From positions 1 to 36,245 of the forward strand of contig NZ_WFKJ01000032.1 of the NCBI RefSeq assembly GCF_009208075.1: a DNA stretch of 36,245 nt. The letters are read 5' to 3'. The first letter of the stretch is position 1. Every line of letters starts with the position of its first letter. The translations under genes were made by a program, and so were the position numbers. Under the pieces are notes generated by a model. It was not told where the DNA came from. It saw nothing but the letters and a program-made list of their open reading frames with translations, and ran no database searches. This document shows positions 19,218-28,484 of the stretch, one piece after another. The stretch is from Poseidonibacter ostreae. GTDB lineage: Bacteria; Campylobacterota; Campylobacteria; Campylobacterales; Arcobacteraceae.

Positions 19218-19808
19218 ATGATTAATGATTTATTTAAAAATGCAATCGCCTTAACAGGTGGAATTTCTACGGGTAAAAGTACAGTTTGTAACCTTTTTAA
19301 ACTTCATGGTTTTCTTACAATTGATGCGGATTTAATCGCACATAGATTACTTGATGAAAACTCATCAAAAATAGTCTCTATGTTTGGAGAACAATATGTT
19401 GAAAATGGAAAAGTATTAAGAAAAGAGTTAGGTAAAATCATCTTCTCAAATGAAGAGAACAAACTTAAACTTGAAGCTTTACTTCACCCACTAATTAAAG
19501 AAGAGATTATAAAAGAATCAAAAATATTCGAAGAACAGAATAAGCCATATTTTGTTGATATTCCTTTATTCTTTGAAAAAATGAATTATCCAATTCCAAA
19601 ATCTTTAGTAGTTTATACACCAAGAGATATTCAAATTCAAAGATTAATGAAAAGAGATAATATTGATGAAGCAGAAGCTAAATTAAAAATTTCAAATCAA
19701 ATGGATATAGAAAAGAAGAAAAATTTAGCAGATATGGTAATAGACAATTCAAAAAATTTAAAACATCTTCAAAATGAAGTTGAAAGAATAATGGGAGAAA
19801 TCATATGA
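19218..19808 (+). CDS. coaE: Dephospho-CoA kinase
   Basis: CoaE phosphorylates dephospho-CoA, the last step of coenzyme A synthesis. The 196 residues are full length. The P-loop GGISTGKST is at residues 14-22, followed by the conserved IDADLIAHRLL. The LHPLIKEEI and DIPLFFE segments and VYTPRDIQIQRLMKRD are standard. Its stop overlaps the start of dapF by four bases (ATGA), so the two are translationally coupled. Confidence 0.97.
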   Translation: MINDLFKNAIALTGGISTGKSTVCNLFKLHGFLTIDADLIAHRLLDENSSKIVSMFGEQYVENGKVLRKELGKIIFSNEENKLKLEALLHPLIKEEIIKESKIFEEQNKPYFVDIPLFFEKMNYPIPKSLVVYTPRDIQIQRLMKRDNIDEAEAKLKISNQMDIEKKKNLADMVIDNSKNLKHLQNEVERIMGEII

Positions 19809-20542
19809 CATACACAAAATATAGTGCAAGTGGAAATGACTTTGTGATTTTTCACACATTTATAAAAAAAGACTACTCAAAAGAAGCTATTGAACTTTGT
19901 AATAGAACAGAAGGAATTGGAGCTGATGGCTTAATAGTACTAGTTCCAAATGAGAAAGCAGACTTTGAGTGGTTATTTTATAACAGTGATGGAAGTGATG
20001 CTTCAATGTGTGGGAATGGTACAAGAGCCTGTGCTCATTATGCCTTTAAAAATGGATTAGCTCCTAATTCAATGCAGTTTTTAACAGGTGCTGGCTTAAT
20101 TAAATCAATTGTTGAAGAAGATATTGTCGAAACTCAATTAACTGCTCCTCTTGTTATAAAAGACGAGTTTGAACAAGATGGTTTTACTTGGTATTTAGTA
20201 GATACTGGTGTTCCACATTTAGTTACTATTGTGGATAATTTAGAAGATTATGATCATGATTTATGTGCGAAAATGAGATATGAGCATAATGCAAATGTTA
20301 ACTTTGCAAAAATAGAAAATGGTGTTATAAAAGTTAGAACTTATGAAAGAGGAGTAGAAGGTGAAACACTAGCTTGTGGAACTGGAATGGCTGCTTGTTT
20401 TTTAAGAGCAAATAATTTAAATCTAGTTTCTAATAAAACTTTTGTTTATCCAAAAAGTGACGAAGAACTTACTTTATCTTTAGTGGATAATACTATTTAT
20501 TTTAAAGGTGCTGTAAAAAATGTTTTTACAACAACTAGGTAA
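19805..20542 (+). CDS. dapF: Diaminopimelate epimerase
   Basis: DapF converts LL- to meso-diaminopimelate for lysine and peptidoglycan. The 245 residues are slightly short of the usual 260-280 but contain both catalytic cysteines, Cys69 in SMCGNGTRAC and Cys191 in ACGTGMAAC. The opening YTKYSASGNDFVIF is typical. It is coupled to coaE by an ATGA overlap and followed after six bases by a peptidoglycan hydrolase-type gene, a sensible cell-wall neighbourhood. Confidence 0.97.
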   Translation: MTYTKYSASGNDFVIFHTFIKKDYSKEAIELCNRTEGIGADGLIVLVPNEKADFEWLFYNSDGSDASMCGNGTRACAHYAFKNGLAPNSMQFLTGAGLIKSIVEEDIVETQLTAPLVIKDEFEQDGFTWYLVDTGVPHLVTIVDNLEDYDHDLCAKMRYEHNANVNFAKIENGVIKVRTYERGVEGETLACGTGMAACFLRANNLNLVSNKTFVYPKSDEELTLSLVDNTIYFKGAVKNVFTTTR

Positions 20543-20548
20543 ATAGTT

Positions 20549-21280
20549 ATGAAAATTACTAAGATTTTTTTTGCTATTTTTATAGTTTTTTCTTTAAATT
20601 TATTTGCAAAAGGAATGCCTAGTGAGTATTACAAAATAAAAGATACAAAAAAAGCAAAAGATTATTTTGCTGAATATATTTATAAATTAACAAAAAAAGA
20701 GAATTTAAAAATTTTAGAAGAAAGAACTTTTGTAAAAAAAACACTTTCCTCTAATAAAACAAATATCACTAAAAAAGACTTAAAAAAACTAAGTGAGCTT
20801 CAAAAAAGATACAGAGTAAAAGAACTTTATGATTTAAAATCTTATATGTTGAAAATTGATGTTATTCCTCCAGCAATGAGTATTGCACAAGCTGCAGTTG
20901 AAAGTGCTTGGGGTAAAAGTAGATTTACAAAAAAAGCCAATAATATTTTTGGACATTGGACATATAATGCAAAAAATGGAATTGTTCCAAAAAGAAGAGC
21001 AGCTGGTTCTAAGCATTTAATTAGAGTATTTAATAATTTACAAGATTCTCTTAGTGCTTATATGTTAAATCTAAATAGACATACAGCTTATAAATCTTTT
21101 CGTGAAAAAAGATATCAAGCACGTATAAAAAATAAAAATCCAATGGGAATGGAATTATCCCAAACAATGTTAAAATATTCTGGTATTGGAAAAAAATACT
21201 TAGCTATATTAAAATCCGTTATAAAAAAGAATAATCTTACAAACTATGATAAAAGATTTTATCAAGAGACACAAAAATAA
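20549..21280 (+). CDS. Exported glucosaminidase-domain protein (Bax/FlgJ-like)
   Basis: This 243-residue protein has an N-terminal signal peptide (about 1-20, ending LFAKG) and a glucosaminidase domain from about residue 105 to 225. The catalytic Glu sits in AQAAVESAWGKSRF, followed by NIFGHWTY and, later, LQDSLSAYMLNLNRHTAY, the pattern of Bax and FlgJ-type N-acetylglucosaminidases (family GH73-like). It should act on peptidoglycan in the periplasm. The start lies six bases after dapF, so it belongs to the coaE-dapF operon. Confidence 0.9.
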   Translation: MKITKIFFAIFIVFSLNLFAKGMPSEYYKIKDTKKAKDYFAEYIYKLTKKENLKILEERTFVKKTLSSNKTNITKKDLKKLSELQKRYRVKELYDLKSYMLKIDVIPPAMSIAQAAVESAWGKSRFTKKANNIFGHWTYNAKNGIVPKRRAAGSKHLIRVFNNLQDSLSAYMLNLNRHTAYKSFREKRYQARIKNKNPMGMELSQTMLKYSGIGKKYLAILKSVIKKNNLTNYDKRFYQETQK

Positions 21281-21300
21281 ATTAAAATTAAGGAATAAAT

Positions 21301-22470
21301 ATGAATTTCACAGCACCTTTAAAATCTGACTCTATAAAAATTATGCTTCTAGGAAGTGGCGAGTTAGGAAAAGAAGTTGTAATCGAAGCACAAAGACTTG
21401 GAATTGAAACTATTGCAGTTGACAGTTATAACAATGCACCAGCACAACTAGTAGCAAATAAATCTTATACAATTAATATGAAAAATAAAGAAGAAATATT
21501 AGATGTAATTAGAAGAGAAAAGCCTACTTATATATTACCTGAAGTTGAAGCTATTAATATTCAAGCACTTTTTACAGCCGAAGAAGAAGGTTTTCATGTA
21601 ATTCCAAATGCCAATGCGGTTAATAAAACAATGAATAGAAAAAACATTCGTGAATTTGCAGCAGTTGACCTTGGTGTAAAAACTGGTGGCTATGAGTTTG
21701 TAAGTACTTTTGAACAGCTACAAGTTGCTGCAGATAAAATGGGTTTCCCTTGTGTAATTAAACCTGTTATGAGCTCTTCTGGACATGGACAAAGTGTTGC
21801 TAAGAAAAAAGAAGATTTACAAGAATCATGGGAAATAGCAAAAGAAGCAAGAGGGGATGCTAGCGAATTAATCGTTGAAGAGTTTATTACTTTTGATTAT
21901 GAAATCACTATGTTAACTGTAAGAAATGAAAAGCAAACTGTATTTTGTGAACCTATTGGTCATATTCAACAAGATGGTGATTTTATCTTTTCATGGCAGC
22001 CTATGAATATGAGTGAAGAAGCTAAGAAAAAAGCGCAAGATATTGCCAAAACTGTAACTGATGGTTTAGGTGGTCGTGGTATTTTTGGTGTTGAGATGTT
22101 TGTAAAGGGTGATGAAGTATATTTTTCAGAAGTGAGTCCAAGACCACATGATACAGGTATGGTTACTATGATTACTCAATCTGCTAGTGAATTTGCACTT
22201 CATGTACGTGCAGTTTTAGGACTTCCTTTAGATTATATTGATTATGGTGCAGGAGCAAGTGCTGCTTATAAAGCAAGAAATGATACATTCAATCCACAAA
22301 TTGATATTTTTGATCAATCTTTTACAAAAGATTCTATTATTAGAGTATTTGGAAAGCCTCAGAGCCATGTAGGAAGAAGAATGGCAGTAGCTTTAACATT
22401 TGATAAAGATTCTAGCGATAAAGCTTTACAAAAAGCTAAAGAAATTATAGGAAATTTTGACGATAAATAG
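21301..22470 (+). CDS. purT: Formate-dependent GAR transformylase
   Basis: PurT uses formate and ATP to formylate GAR, an alternative to folate-dependent PurN. The 389 residues match the family. [21 protein letters not shown] begins the preATP-grasp domain, [17 protein letters not shown] is the ATP-grasp loop, [23 protein letters not shown] holds the metal-binding residues, and the tail is typical. It starts 20 bp after the glucosaminidase gene and may be the last gene of that run. Confidence 0.97.
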   Translation: MNFTAPLKSDSIKIMLLGSGELGKEVVIEAQRLGIETIAVDSYNNAPAQLVANKSYTINMKNKEEILDVIRREKPTYILPEVEAINIQALFTAEEEGFHVIPNANAVNKTMNRKNIREFAAVDLGVKTGGYEFVSTFEQLQVAADKMGFPCVIKPVMSSSGHGQSVAKKKEDLQESWEIAKEARGDASELIVEEFITFDYEITMLTVRNEKQTVFCEPIGHIQQDGDFIFSWQPMNMSEEAKKKAQDIAKTVTDGLGGRGIFGVEMFVKGDEVYFSEVSPRPHDTGMVTMITQSASEFALHVRAVLGLPLDYIDYGAGASAAYKARNDTFNPQIDIFDQSFTKDSIIRVFGKPQSHVGRRMAVALTFDKDSSDKALQKAKEIIGNFDDK

Positions 22471-22488
22471 AACTAATATTTTAGTTCT
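22469..22488. terminator. Small hairpin between convergent purT and the following - strand operon
   Basis: AGAACTAA (22469-22476) and TTAGTTCT (22481-22488) form an eight-pair stem with a TATT loop, between two convergent stops. T-rich flanks are weak, so termination is plausible but modest. Confidence 0.5.
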
Positions 22489-22490
22489 AT

Positions 22491-23564
22491 TTAGATTTTA
22501 AAAGAACAAGTATAGGCCATACCTTCATCTTCCATACTTGTAACTTCCATAGTAGCACCTAACATATTTGCAAGGTTTTTTGCTTCAATAATATACTTAT
22601 TTTCTGTATCTGAAATAAAAAGTGTGTGAATATTTTTTACTTCAAATCCGTTATTTTTAACTACTAATTGAATATTCTTCTTATGTACAAAAATATTTAC
22701 TTCAACTAATTTATTAATTTTCCCTTTTTTCATCTCTTTTTTTACTAAATCCATACATGACTGCTCTATAAAAGAAGAAATTATATTTTCAAGATAAAGA
22801 ATATTGATATCAACTTTTTTATTTAAATTTAGATCTAAATTATAGTCTAAAGAGATTTTATATCTAAAGTTTGCATATATATAGTTATCTGCTCTTCTTT
22901 TATGTAATTCAAGTAAATAGTTTAAAGAAGAAAAATCTTTTACTTTTTCATTAGTTTTATTAAAGTTCGCAATAGTATATTCAAACTTCTTTAACTCTTC
23001 AAAATGTAGTCCAAAAGTATCAATAAGTTCAAAAATAAAAGTACTGTTAATTAAATCTTCAACTCCTAATTTATTTAAATATTTATCAACAATTGTAGTA
23101 TCAAACATAGTTACTAAATATTTTAAATTGAATATTTTATTTTTTATATTTGATAAAGTTTGAATATCTTTTAAAAGTTTCTTTTTAGACGTAGCTGGTA
23201 TAACTTTTGTATCAAGATCCATTTCTAGTAAATCTAAAAAGTTTTTATCATCATATATTAAATTAACAGTCTCTATTTGACTTGATTTATTGCACTCTAA
23301 TAATAAGAGTTTCATATACTCTTTTACAGCATCTAAAGCTTGATCTAATTCTGAGATTATTAGAAGAATTTTATTTTGCATTAAATCATGATGATCATTT
23401 AGTATTTGCCGATTTAACTTTGTTTTTCCACCATTTTCACTTATTAAAATTTTATCAAAAACAAATAATTCATTAAATATACTTGTAAAGGGTTTTATTT
23501 CTTCCGAAATATTTTTTATATGATGATTAACTTTTTCATTACATTCACCTACTATATTAGCCAA
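22491..23564 (-). CDS. Uncharacterised cytoplasmic protein with a possible GHKL/HATPase-like C-terminus
   Basis: I do not recognise the family. The 357 residues have no signal peptide or membrane helix. The first 230 are mostly charged helices. The last 110 have a pattern like a histidine-kinase ATPase domain: a helix LENIISSFIEQSCMDLVKKE in the place of the N-box, then IQLVVKNNGFEVK where an l.V.DNG.G strand would be, then a closing helix AKNLANMLGATMEV and strand EDEGMAYTCSFKI like the end of such domains. The key Asn and Asp-Gly-x-Gly residues are absent or altered, and no phospho-accepting His box is seen, so it may be an inactive version. It is the last gene of a tight - strand operon, nine bases after the SH3 protein gene. 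Confidence 0.5.
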   Translation of the reverse strand: MANIVGECNEKVNHHIKNISEEIKPFTSIFNELFVFDKILISENGGKTKLNRQILNDHHDLMQNKILLIISELDQALDAVKEYMKLLLLECNKSSQIETVNLIYDDKNFLDLLEMDLDTKVIPATSKKKLLKDIQTLSNIKNKIFNLKYLVTMFDTTIVDKYLNKLGVEDLINSTFIFELIDTFGLHFEELKKFEYTIANFNKTNEKVKDFSSLNYLLELHKRRADNYIYANFRYKISLDYNLDLNLNKKVDINILYLENIISSFIEQSCMDLVKKEMKKGKINKLVEVNIFVHKKNIQLVVKNNGFEVKNIHTLFISDTENKYIIEAKNLANMLGATMEVTSMEDEGMAYTCSFKI

Positions 23565-23573
23565 GAATACACC

Positions 23574-24584
23574 TTATCGACAATTGTCATCATCTATTGA
23601 TAAATTATTATCTGTAAATTGAACCCAATTAGAGTTAGTATCTACAACCATAACATCACCTGATTTCTTTTTATAAATAGTATCTATATGCAACCAATCA
23701 GCTCTTTTATCTTGAATCGTAAATTGATCATTGATTCTTAGAATTCTTAAAATAGTTGCATCAATATCATATGTATTTCTAACATTTAAATTACTTTTAT
23801 TAACTGTATATAAACATTTTGAGAAATCTTTTTTTGAATCAAAATCCATTTTTTCTTCTTTTGTTATTGCTTTATTTTTTATTTTTGCAAAAGATTCTTT
23901 TATACTAAATTCTTTTTTTGCTACTTTTTCTTTTATTTTAGTATCAGCTGTTTTTACAGTTTTTTCTTTTATTTTTGGTTCTTTTTTTAAATCACTTACA
24001 GATGTTCCATAGTTACTTAAATAAATCACATAACCATATTCATCATCAACTTTTTTATATAGTTTTACAGTTTTAGTTCTAACATCAATTTTTATAATTT
24101 TGTGACCTAGAATATTGTCACCTCTTACATATCGACCTTCAATATTTGAACTTAACTCAGCAGCAGCTTTTGAAGTACTTTTTTTATCAACTTTTAAAAT
24201 TACATAATCTTTACCATTAAAAGAATACATACTTTTAATTTTTATATCTTTAAAATTTTTTGTTCGTGTAAAATCACTCGTTAATCTAGCCATTTCATTT
24301 TGGTGTTTAAAAACATTTTTCTCATAATCTTCTTGTGATACTTCTGGTTTCTCAACGAACACTGTTTGAGGATTTATATTAGGATTTACGTTATTTGTTT
24401 TATTTTGAATTGAATCAATTTGCTCTTCAAGATAATCTTTTTCTAAACCTGTAATACTTTTAAAGAAATTTTTTGATTGTTGATCTAAAATATCTAATTT
24501 ATCAAGGCTACCTTTATTATCTTCTTGTGCATATAAATTAATAACTGTAAAAATAGATACAATAATTAAACTAATTTTCTTCAT
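23574..24584 (-). CDS. Secreted protein with GspC/PilP-like and SH3 domains
   Basis: This 336-residue exported protein has a signal peptide (about 1-20, ending LYAQ). A middle segment (about 130-200) reads like the small beta domain of PilP, MshK or GspC inner-membrane/periplasmic proteins (GRYVRGDNILGHKIIKIDVRT, then a strand of Lys, Leu and Tyr). A Lys-rich linker (about 205-250, repeated KIKEK) precedes a bacterial SH3 domain at about 262-320 (YTVNKSNLNVRNTYDIDAT, closing WVQF). Such proteins bridge membrane assembly parts and peptidoglycan. The gene lies between the RCC1-repeat gene (18 bp) and the possible HATPase gene (nine bp). The SH3 call is firm; the PilP/GspC-like call is a pattern match without search. 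Confidence 0.7.
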   Translation of the reverse strand: MKKISLIIVSIFTVINLYAQEDNKGSLDKLDILDQQSKNFFKSITGLEKDYLEEQIDSIQNKTNNVNPNINPQTVFVEKPEVSQEDYEKNVFKHQNEMARLTSDFTRTKNFKDIKIKSMYSFNGKDYVILKVDKKSTSKAAAELSSNIEGRYVRGDNILGHKIIKIDVRTKTVKLYKKVDDEYGYVIYLSNYGTSVSDLKKEPKIKEKTVKTADTKIKEKVAKKEFSIKESFAKIKNKAITKEEKMDFDSKKDFSKCLYTVNKSNLNVRNTYDIDATILRILRINDQFTIQDKRADWLHIDTIYKKKSGDVMVVDTNSNWVQFTDNNLSIDDDNCR

Positions 24585-24602
24585 TTTTTTCCTTTTAAAC
24601 TT

Positions 24603-26804
24603 TTACTTAAATGTAAATTCATAATTAAATCCACCTATATATGTTGGGTATCGTATAAAGAAATCATTTTTATACTCTTCTGAACCTGTATAGTTTCCAG
24701 TTGTCCAATTACCAGATGTCATATTTGTTAAATATGCACCACTTCCACCTTCTGCTAATAAAAAGTCTTTATCTAAATCATATAAGTTTGTATTAAAAAC
24801 AGGTAGCATAAAAGTATTTCCCATATAGTCGTTATAGCTACTTCCTGATCTATAAAAAGACATTTTACCCCAACAATACATTTGATTATAAATATCTATT
24901 CCACACATACCATTATCATCTTGTATTACTTTTATTTTTTTCCATTTAATCTTTGAAATTGATTCTTTAAAAAACTCATCATTTTGATTATCTGATGTAA
25001 AATAATCACCTTTAAGTTCATTATTTCCATTAACCCAAACTATTCCAGTATTTACACCTTCACCTAGTTTTGTTGAAAAATCAACTGATAATATTTCACT
25101 ATCATCTTCAGCAACATAGTCTGAATAACTTTTTATCTCTTCTTCAATTGATAAAACAATTGGTTTTTTATTTTTTGGTTGATATATTTTATAATATTTA
25201 TTATCTGTAGATTGTGCTACAAAAGCTTCTAATCCACCACTTATACTTTTAAAACTTAAATCCGTATCTACTTTCAAAGGCTTACACAAGTTCATATAAG
25301 TACTTTCCCAATTAACACTACAATTACCACTTGCAATCTCAGACTCTATTCCCCAAATATAAATATCTCCATCTTGTGATAAAGCACCCATTTTTCTATA
25401 TCCAATAGTTAAAAGATATGTTATATCACTAAATTTTACACTTGTACCATTATTACTAACAGTTAATTTTTGAGGGTCTAAATTTTCATTTGTATAATTA
25501 TAATTAAATTGAGTACTTCCATTTCCTGAAAAACCTGAAAAATCATATCCCCATCTATAAATATCGCCGCCTTGTGATAGAATAAGCCAAATTTGATTAT
25601 TTGCAAACATTTTTGATGCTTTATTTGTAATTCCATCAAAATATCTACTTCTATATAACATTTCTGGGTCATTACTATCTACTTGATTACCATTAGAATC
25701 AACTACATGAGTAAAATTAGAACCAAAAGAGGAAGTAAGTCCTGTTGCTCCTCCACAATATATAGCACCCTCAACAGTAACACCACAAGTACTGTGATAA
25801 ACTGTACTAAAAAAATCTACAAATTTTGGTCTTAAAGGAGACGAGAAGTAATCTCTATCATCTATATTAGAATTGTATGTTTTTACTTTTGCTCTAACTA
25901 ATCCTGTAATTACAGGATATCTATTACTTGAAGTAGCTCCGCTATAAGTATTATCTCCTAATCCTACAATTTCATTTGCATTATTACCCCAAGTATATAT
26001 ATCTCCATTAACAATCATGCCACCAGCACGTCTAGAAAACTGAATAATTGTTTTTCCAATATCTCTAGTTGAGTCCCCTACTTTTACAATACCAACATCC
26101 CCACCAATATTTAAATATTCTTGAGCTATTCCATTTTCAATATTTAGAATTTGCTGTCCAGGAGAAGATACTTTTTTTTGATCTAAAATCGTTTCAAAAG
26201 AAGAAGATATATTACCATCAGTATCTAACATTGAAGCACTTGGATATACAATTAATTTTTTATCATAAGAGTAGAGTAAATCACCATTATTATCATACCA
26301 ATGTAAAACACCTTTAGAATCTAACAAATACTCATTTTTAGGTGATGTTGTATCTGTAGTAATAGAGCTTGATTGAGATATAATATACTCTTCTTTTTCA
26401 GAAAGTGCAATTCTTACATTATGATTTACTTTACTAAGAGGAGCTTTTGAATATACTCTATTTTCATTCGAATAATACTTATCATATAAAGCTGATTTTA
26501 CATTTGAGGGGATTTCACTTACTATGTAAGTACTTGTTGAATCTAAAGACATTGAGCTATTAAAAAGATTATTTAGTGTAAAACCATCTGGTAAATATGT
26601 TTTTAAGCTTGTACTTTCATTTCCTAAAATAGAAGTTGGTTTTGAGCCATTTGCTACAATATACTCTTTATATACTTTAGCAATTTGCTCTTCTTTTTTT
26701 ATAAGTTTTTTTATTTTAGATAAAGAAATAGTATCAAAATACATCTCTTGAGAATATAAAGATATTGATAATATAAATAAAATAAAAAACTTAATAAAAA
26801 TCAT
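24603..26804 (-). CDS. Large secreted protein with RCC1-like repeats
   Basis: This 733-residue protein has a signal peptide (about 1-19). The N-terminal 250 residues are unlike anything I recognise. From about residue 260 on there are RCC1-type blades of the form 'GxIYxWG': GDIYTWGNN (267-275), GAIYCGG (346-352), GDIYRWGYD (413-421), GDIYIWGIE (479-487) and NQMYCWGKM (640-648). They occur with diverging spacing, as in a beta-propeller. Cysteine pairs near several blades (Cys340/Cys350, Cys634/Cys644) could form disulfides, in keeping with export. It starts by overlapping the PilO-like gene by four bases, so it is translationally coupled to it. A cell-surface or pilus-tip adhesin role is a guess from context. 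Confidence 0.7.
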   Translation of the reverse strand: MIFIKFFILFILSISLYSQEMYFDTISLSKIKKLIKKEEQIAKVYKEYIVANGSKPTSILGNESTSLKTYLPDGFTLNNLFNSSMSLDSTSTYIVSEIPSNVKSALYDKYYSNENRVYSKAPLSKVNHNVRIALSEKEEYIISQSSSITTDTTSPKNEYLLDSKGVLHWYDNNGDLLYSYDKKLIVYPSASMLDTDGNISSSFETILDQKKVSSPGQQILNIENGIAQEYLNIGGDVGIVKVGDSTRDIGKTIIQFSRRAGGMIVNGDIYTWGNNANEIVGLGDNTYSGATSSNRYPVITGLVRAKVKTYNSNIDDRDYFSSPLRPKFVDFFSTVYHSTCGVTVEGAIYCGGATGLTSSFGSNFTHVVDSNGNQVDSNDPEMLYRSRYFDGITNKASKMFANNQIWLILSQGGDIYRWGYDFSGFSGNGSTQFNYNYTNENLDPQKLTVSNNGTSVKFSDITYLLTIGYRKMGALSQDGDIYIWGIESEIASGNCSVNWESTYMNLCKPLKVDTDLSFKSISGGLEAFVAQSTDNKYYKIYQPKNKKPIVLSIEEEIKSYSDYVAEDDSEILSVDFSTKLGEGVNTGIVWVNGNNELKGDYFTSDNQNDEFFKESISKIKWKKIKVIQDDNGMCGIDIYNQMYCWGKMSFYRSGSSYNDYMGNTFMLPVFNTNLYDLDKDFLLAEGGSGAYLTNMTSGNWTTGNYTGSEEYKNDFFIRYPTYIGGFNYEFTFK

Positions 26805-27295
26805 TTTTTAATATCCTTTGGTTTTGATATATAGTTTACAAAATAAATAGTATTATTTTTTTCACTTTTTTTCATCTGACCTAAATAAGAAAGTATTCCC
26901 TCACCTGCTTTTAAACCTTCTTCACTTTTTGCTGTTAATTGTGTTACTAAAATATAGTTATCAACACACATTTTTTTTGAACTTAGATATTTTAGATTAT
27001 AATCTAAAACTGACATTCTTTTATATATATCTTTTATTTTACTATCTAATTCCTCTTTTTTTATATATCTTGATTCAATTTCTTTCATTTTTTCTTTTTT
27101 ATTAACAATTTTTCTTTTTAAACTAAGAGTTTCTTGTTTTCTAATTTTAAGTTCATTTGTATATTGTTCTTTTTCATAAGATATCTTAAAAAAGTTTGCT
27201 AATTTAAAAAAGAAAAAACCAATAAAATAAGTAACAAATATTATTAAACCTACTTTTATAATTAGTTTAAATCTTTTATTATTAATACTAATCAT
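26801..27295 (-). CDS. PilO-like bitopic coiled-coil membrane protein
   Basis: This 164-residue protein has a short basic N-terminus, one membrane helix (about residues 11-32), and a Lys/Glu-rich coiled coil (about 38-100) outside. A small C-terminal domain of about 60 residues follows (VDNYILVTQLTAKSEEGL, then NNTIYFVNYIS). This architecture (helix, coiled coil, small alpha/beta domain) is that of PilO, MshJ or GspM proteins of type IV pilus and type II secretion inner-membrane platforms. It overlaps the preceding chimeric frame by eight bases and the RCC1 gene by four. Sequence identity to a named family was not recognised, so the call is architectural. Confidence 0.55.
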   Translation of the reverse strand: MISINNKRFKLIIKVGLIIFVTYFIGFFFFKLANFFKISYEKEQYTNELKIRKQETLSLKRKIVNKKEKMKEIESRYIKKEELDSKIKDIYKRMSVLDYNLKYLSSKKMCVDNYILVTQLTAKSEEGLKAGEGILSYLGQMKKSEKNNTIYFVNYISKPKDIKK

Positions 27296-28484
27296 TTTTT
27301 ACCTCATTTGATGTAATACACTCTGTAAACTCTTTATACTTTTTATTTGTTCTATTTAATAAAATTTTTTGTCTTTGAATCAATCTTTTTTCTATTTTTA
27401 TCTCTCTTTTTAATTTCTCTAAAGGCTGTTTATAAATATATTGCTGTGTTACAATATCTAGTCCAAAAAACATAACCCAAGCAATTAAAGCAACAAAAAA
27501 CAATACAAAAATATTTTTTCCAAAATGTGATTTAAAGTTATCTAATTCATTTAAAGACTTAACTAACTCTTTTAATTCCTTAATTAAGATTTTATTATTC
27601 CCTATATATTTTATTCCCTCATCTAAACTATTAAACTTATTTGGGTCTTGAAAGAAATCATAATAAAGCATCAAAAATGATTGTTTATTTTTTTCCATAA
27701 CTTCTTTTGTAAAATCGAAATTATTATCTATAAGTTCTAAAATAAATTCAAAATAACTATGAGATCTTGTTAATAGCCATTTTTTAGAAACTGCTCTTAT
27801 CAGCTCTTTTTCATTGACTTCATCAAAATCTTCTAGAATATCGGCTTCATAACACAATTTAGAAAAACTATCTTTTTTATATAAATTTTCTAAAGAAAGA
27901 TGATTTATCTTCGTAAAATTTCTAATTGTAAGTGGTAAAGTTGTCTGATTTTCATAATTTCTTATTTTTGATATTAATTTTCTTCTACCAAGTGTAGTTG
28001 CTTTTTTAATATTATTTAAAATATGTTCTTTAGCTTTTTTTTCTAAAACTATTGAACATCCTAAAGGTAAATGAGGAAATTCATTTTCTATTTCATCTTT
28101 TACACTATTAGAAGTTTTACCAATTAAGTTTCTAAATTTACCTTCAAAATCATATTCATCTCTAGCATTTCCAACAAAATCTAAAACAGTCAAGCACTCT
28201 TTGTTTTCAGTAAATCTAAGTCCTCTTCCTAACTGTTGTAAAAACACAGTTAAACTCTCAGTTGGACGTAAAAATAAGATAGTATCAATTTGGGGAATAT
28301 CAACACCTTCATTAAAGATATCAACTACAAATAAATAGTTTATTTCTTTTTTTAACAATCTTGATTTCACATCATCTCTATTAGAACTTCCACTTATAAG
28401 GAAATCTGCTTTTAAACCAACTTCCTTAAATTTCTCACTCATAAACTTAGCGTGTTCTTGTGATACACAAAAACAAATTGCCAA
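27288..28484 (-). CDS. Chimeric reading frame: helicase remnant joined to PilN-like membrane fragment
   Basis: The frame encodes 398 residues from a TTG at 28484 (it is open further upstream without a clear start). Residues 1-305 are a piece of a superfamily 2 helicase: motif V-like FVVDIFNEGVDIPQIDTILF and motif VI FLQQLGRGLR are intact. From about residue 305-320 the sequence changes character. It then has one membrane helix (about 324-343, IFVLFFVALIAWVMFFGLDI) and a basic coiled coil (about 352-385), like a PilN or GspL C-terminal fragment, and it overlaps the PilO-like gene by eight bases. No start codon is seen near the junction, so the membrane fragment has lost its own beginning and would only be made as a fusion or not at all. 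Confidence 0.75.
   Translation of the reverse strand: MAICFCVSQEHAKFMSEKFKEVGLKADFLISGSSNRDDVKSRLLKKEINYLFVVDIFNEGVDIPQIDTILFLRPTESLTVFLQQLGRGLRFTENKECLTVLDFVGNARDEYDFEGKFRNLIGKTSNSVKDEIENEFPHLPLGCSIVLEKKAKEHILNNIKKATTLGRRKLISKIRNYENQTTLPLTIRNFTKINHLSLENLYKKDSFSKLCYEADILEDFDEVNEKELIRAVSKKWLLTRSHSYFEFILELIDNNFDFTKEVMEKNKQSFLMLYYDFFQDPNKFNSLDEGIKYIGNNKILIKELKELVKSLNELDNFKSHFGKNIFVLFFVALIAWVMFFGLDIVTQQYIYKQPLEKLKREIKIEKRLIQRQKILLNRTNKKYKEFTECITSNEVKND

Noticed and set aside
26069-26317. + strand 82-residue frame inside the RCC1 gene
   Set aside because: It is antisense to a long coupled gene, with His/Tyr/Leu-rich low-complexity typical of shadow frames.
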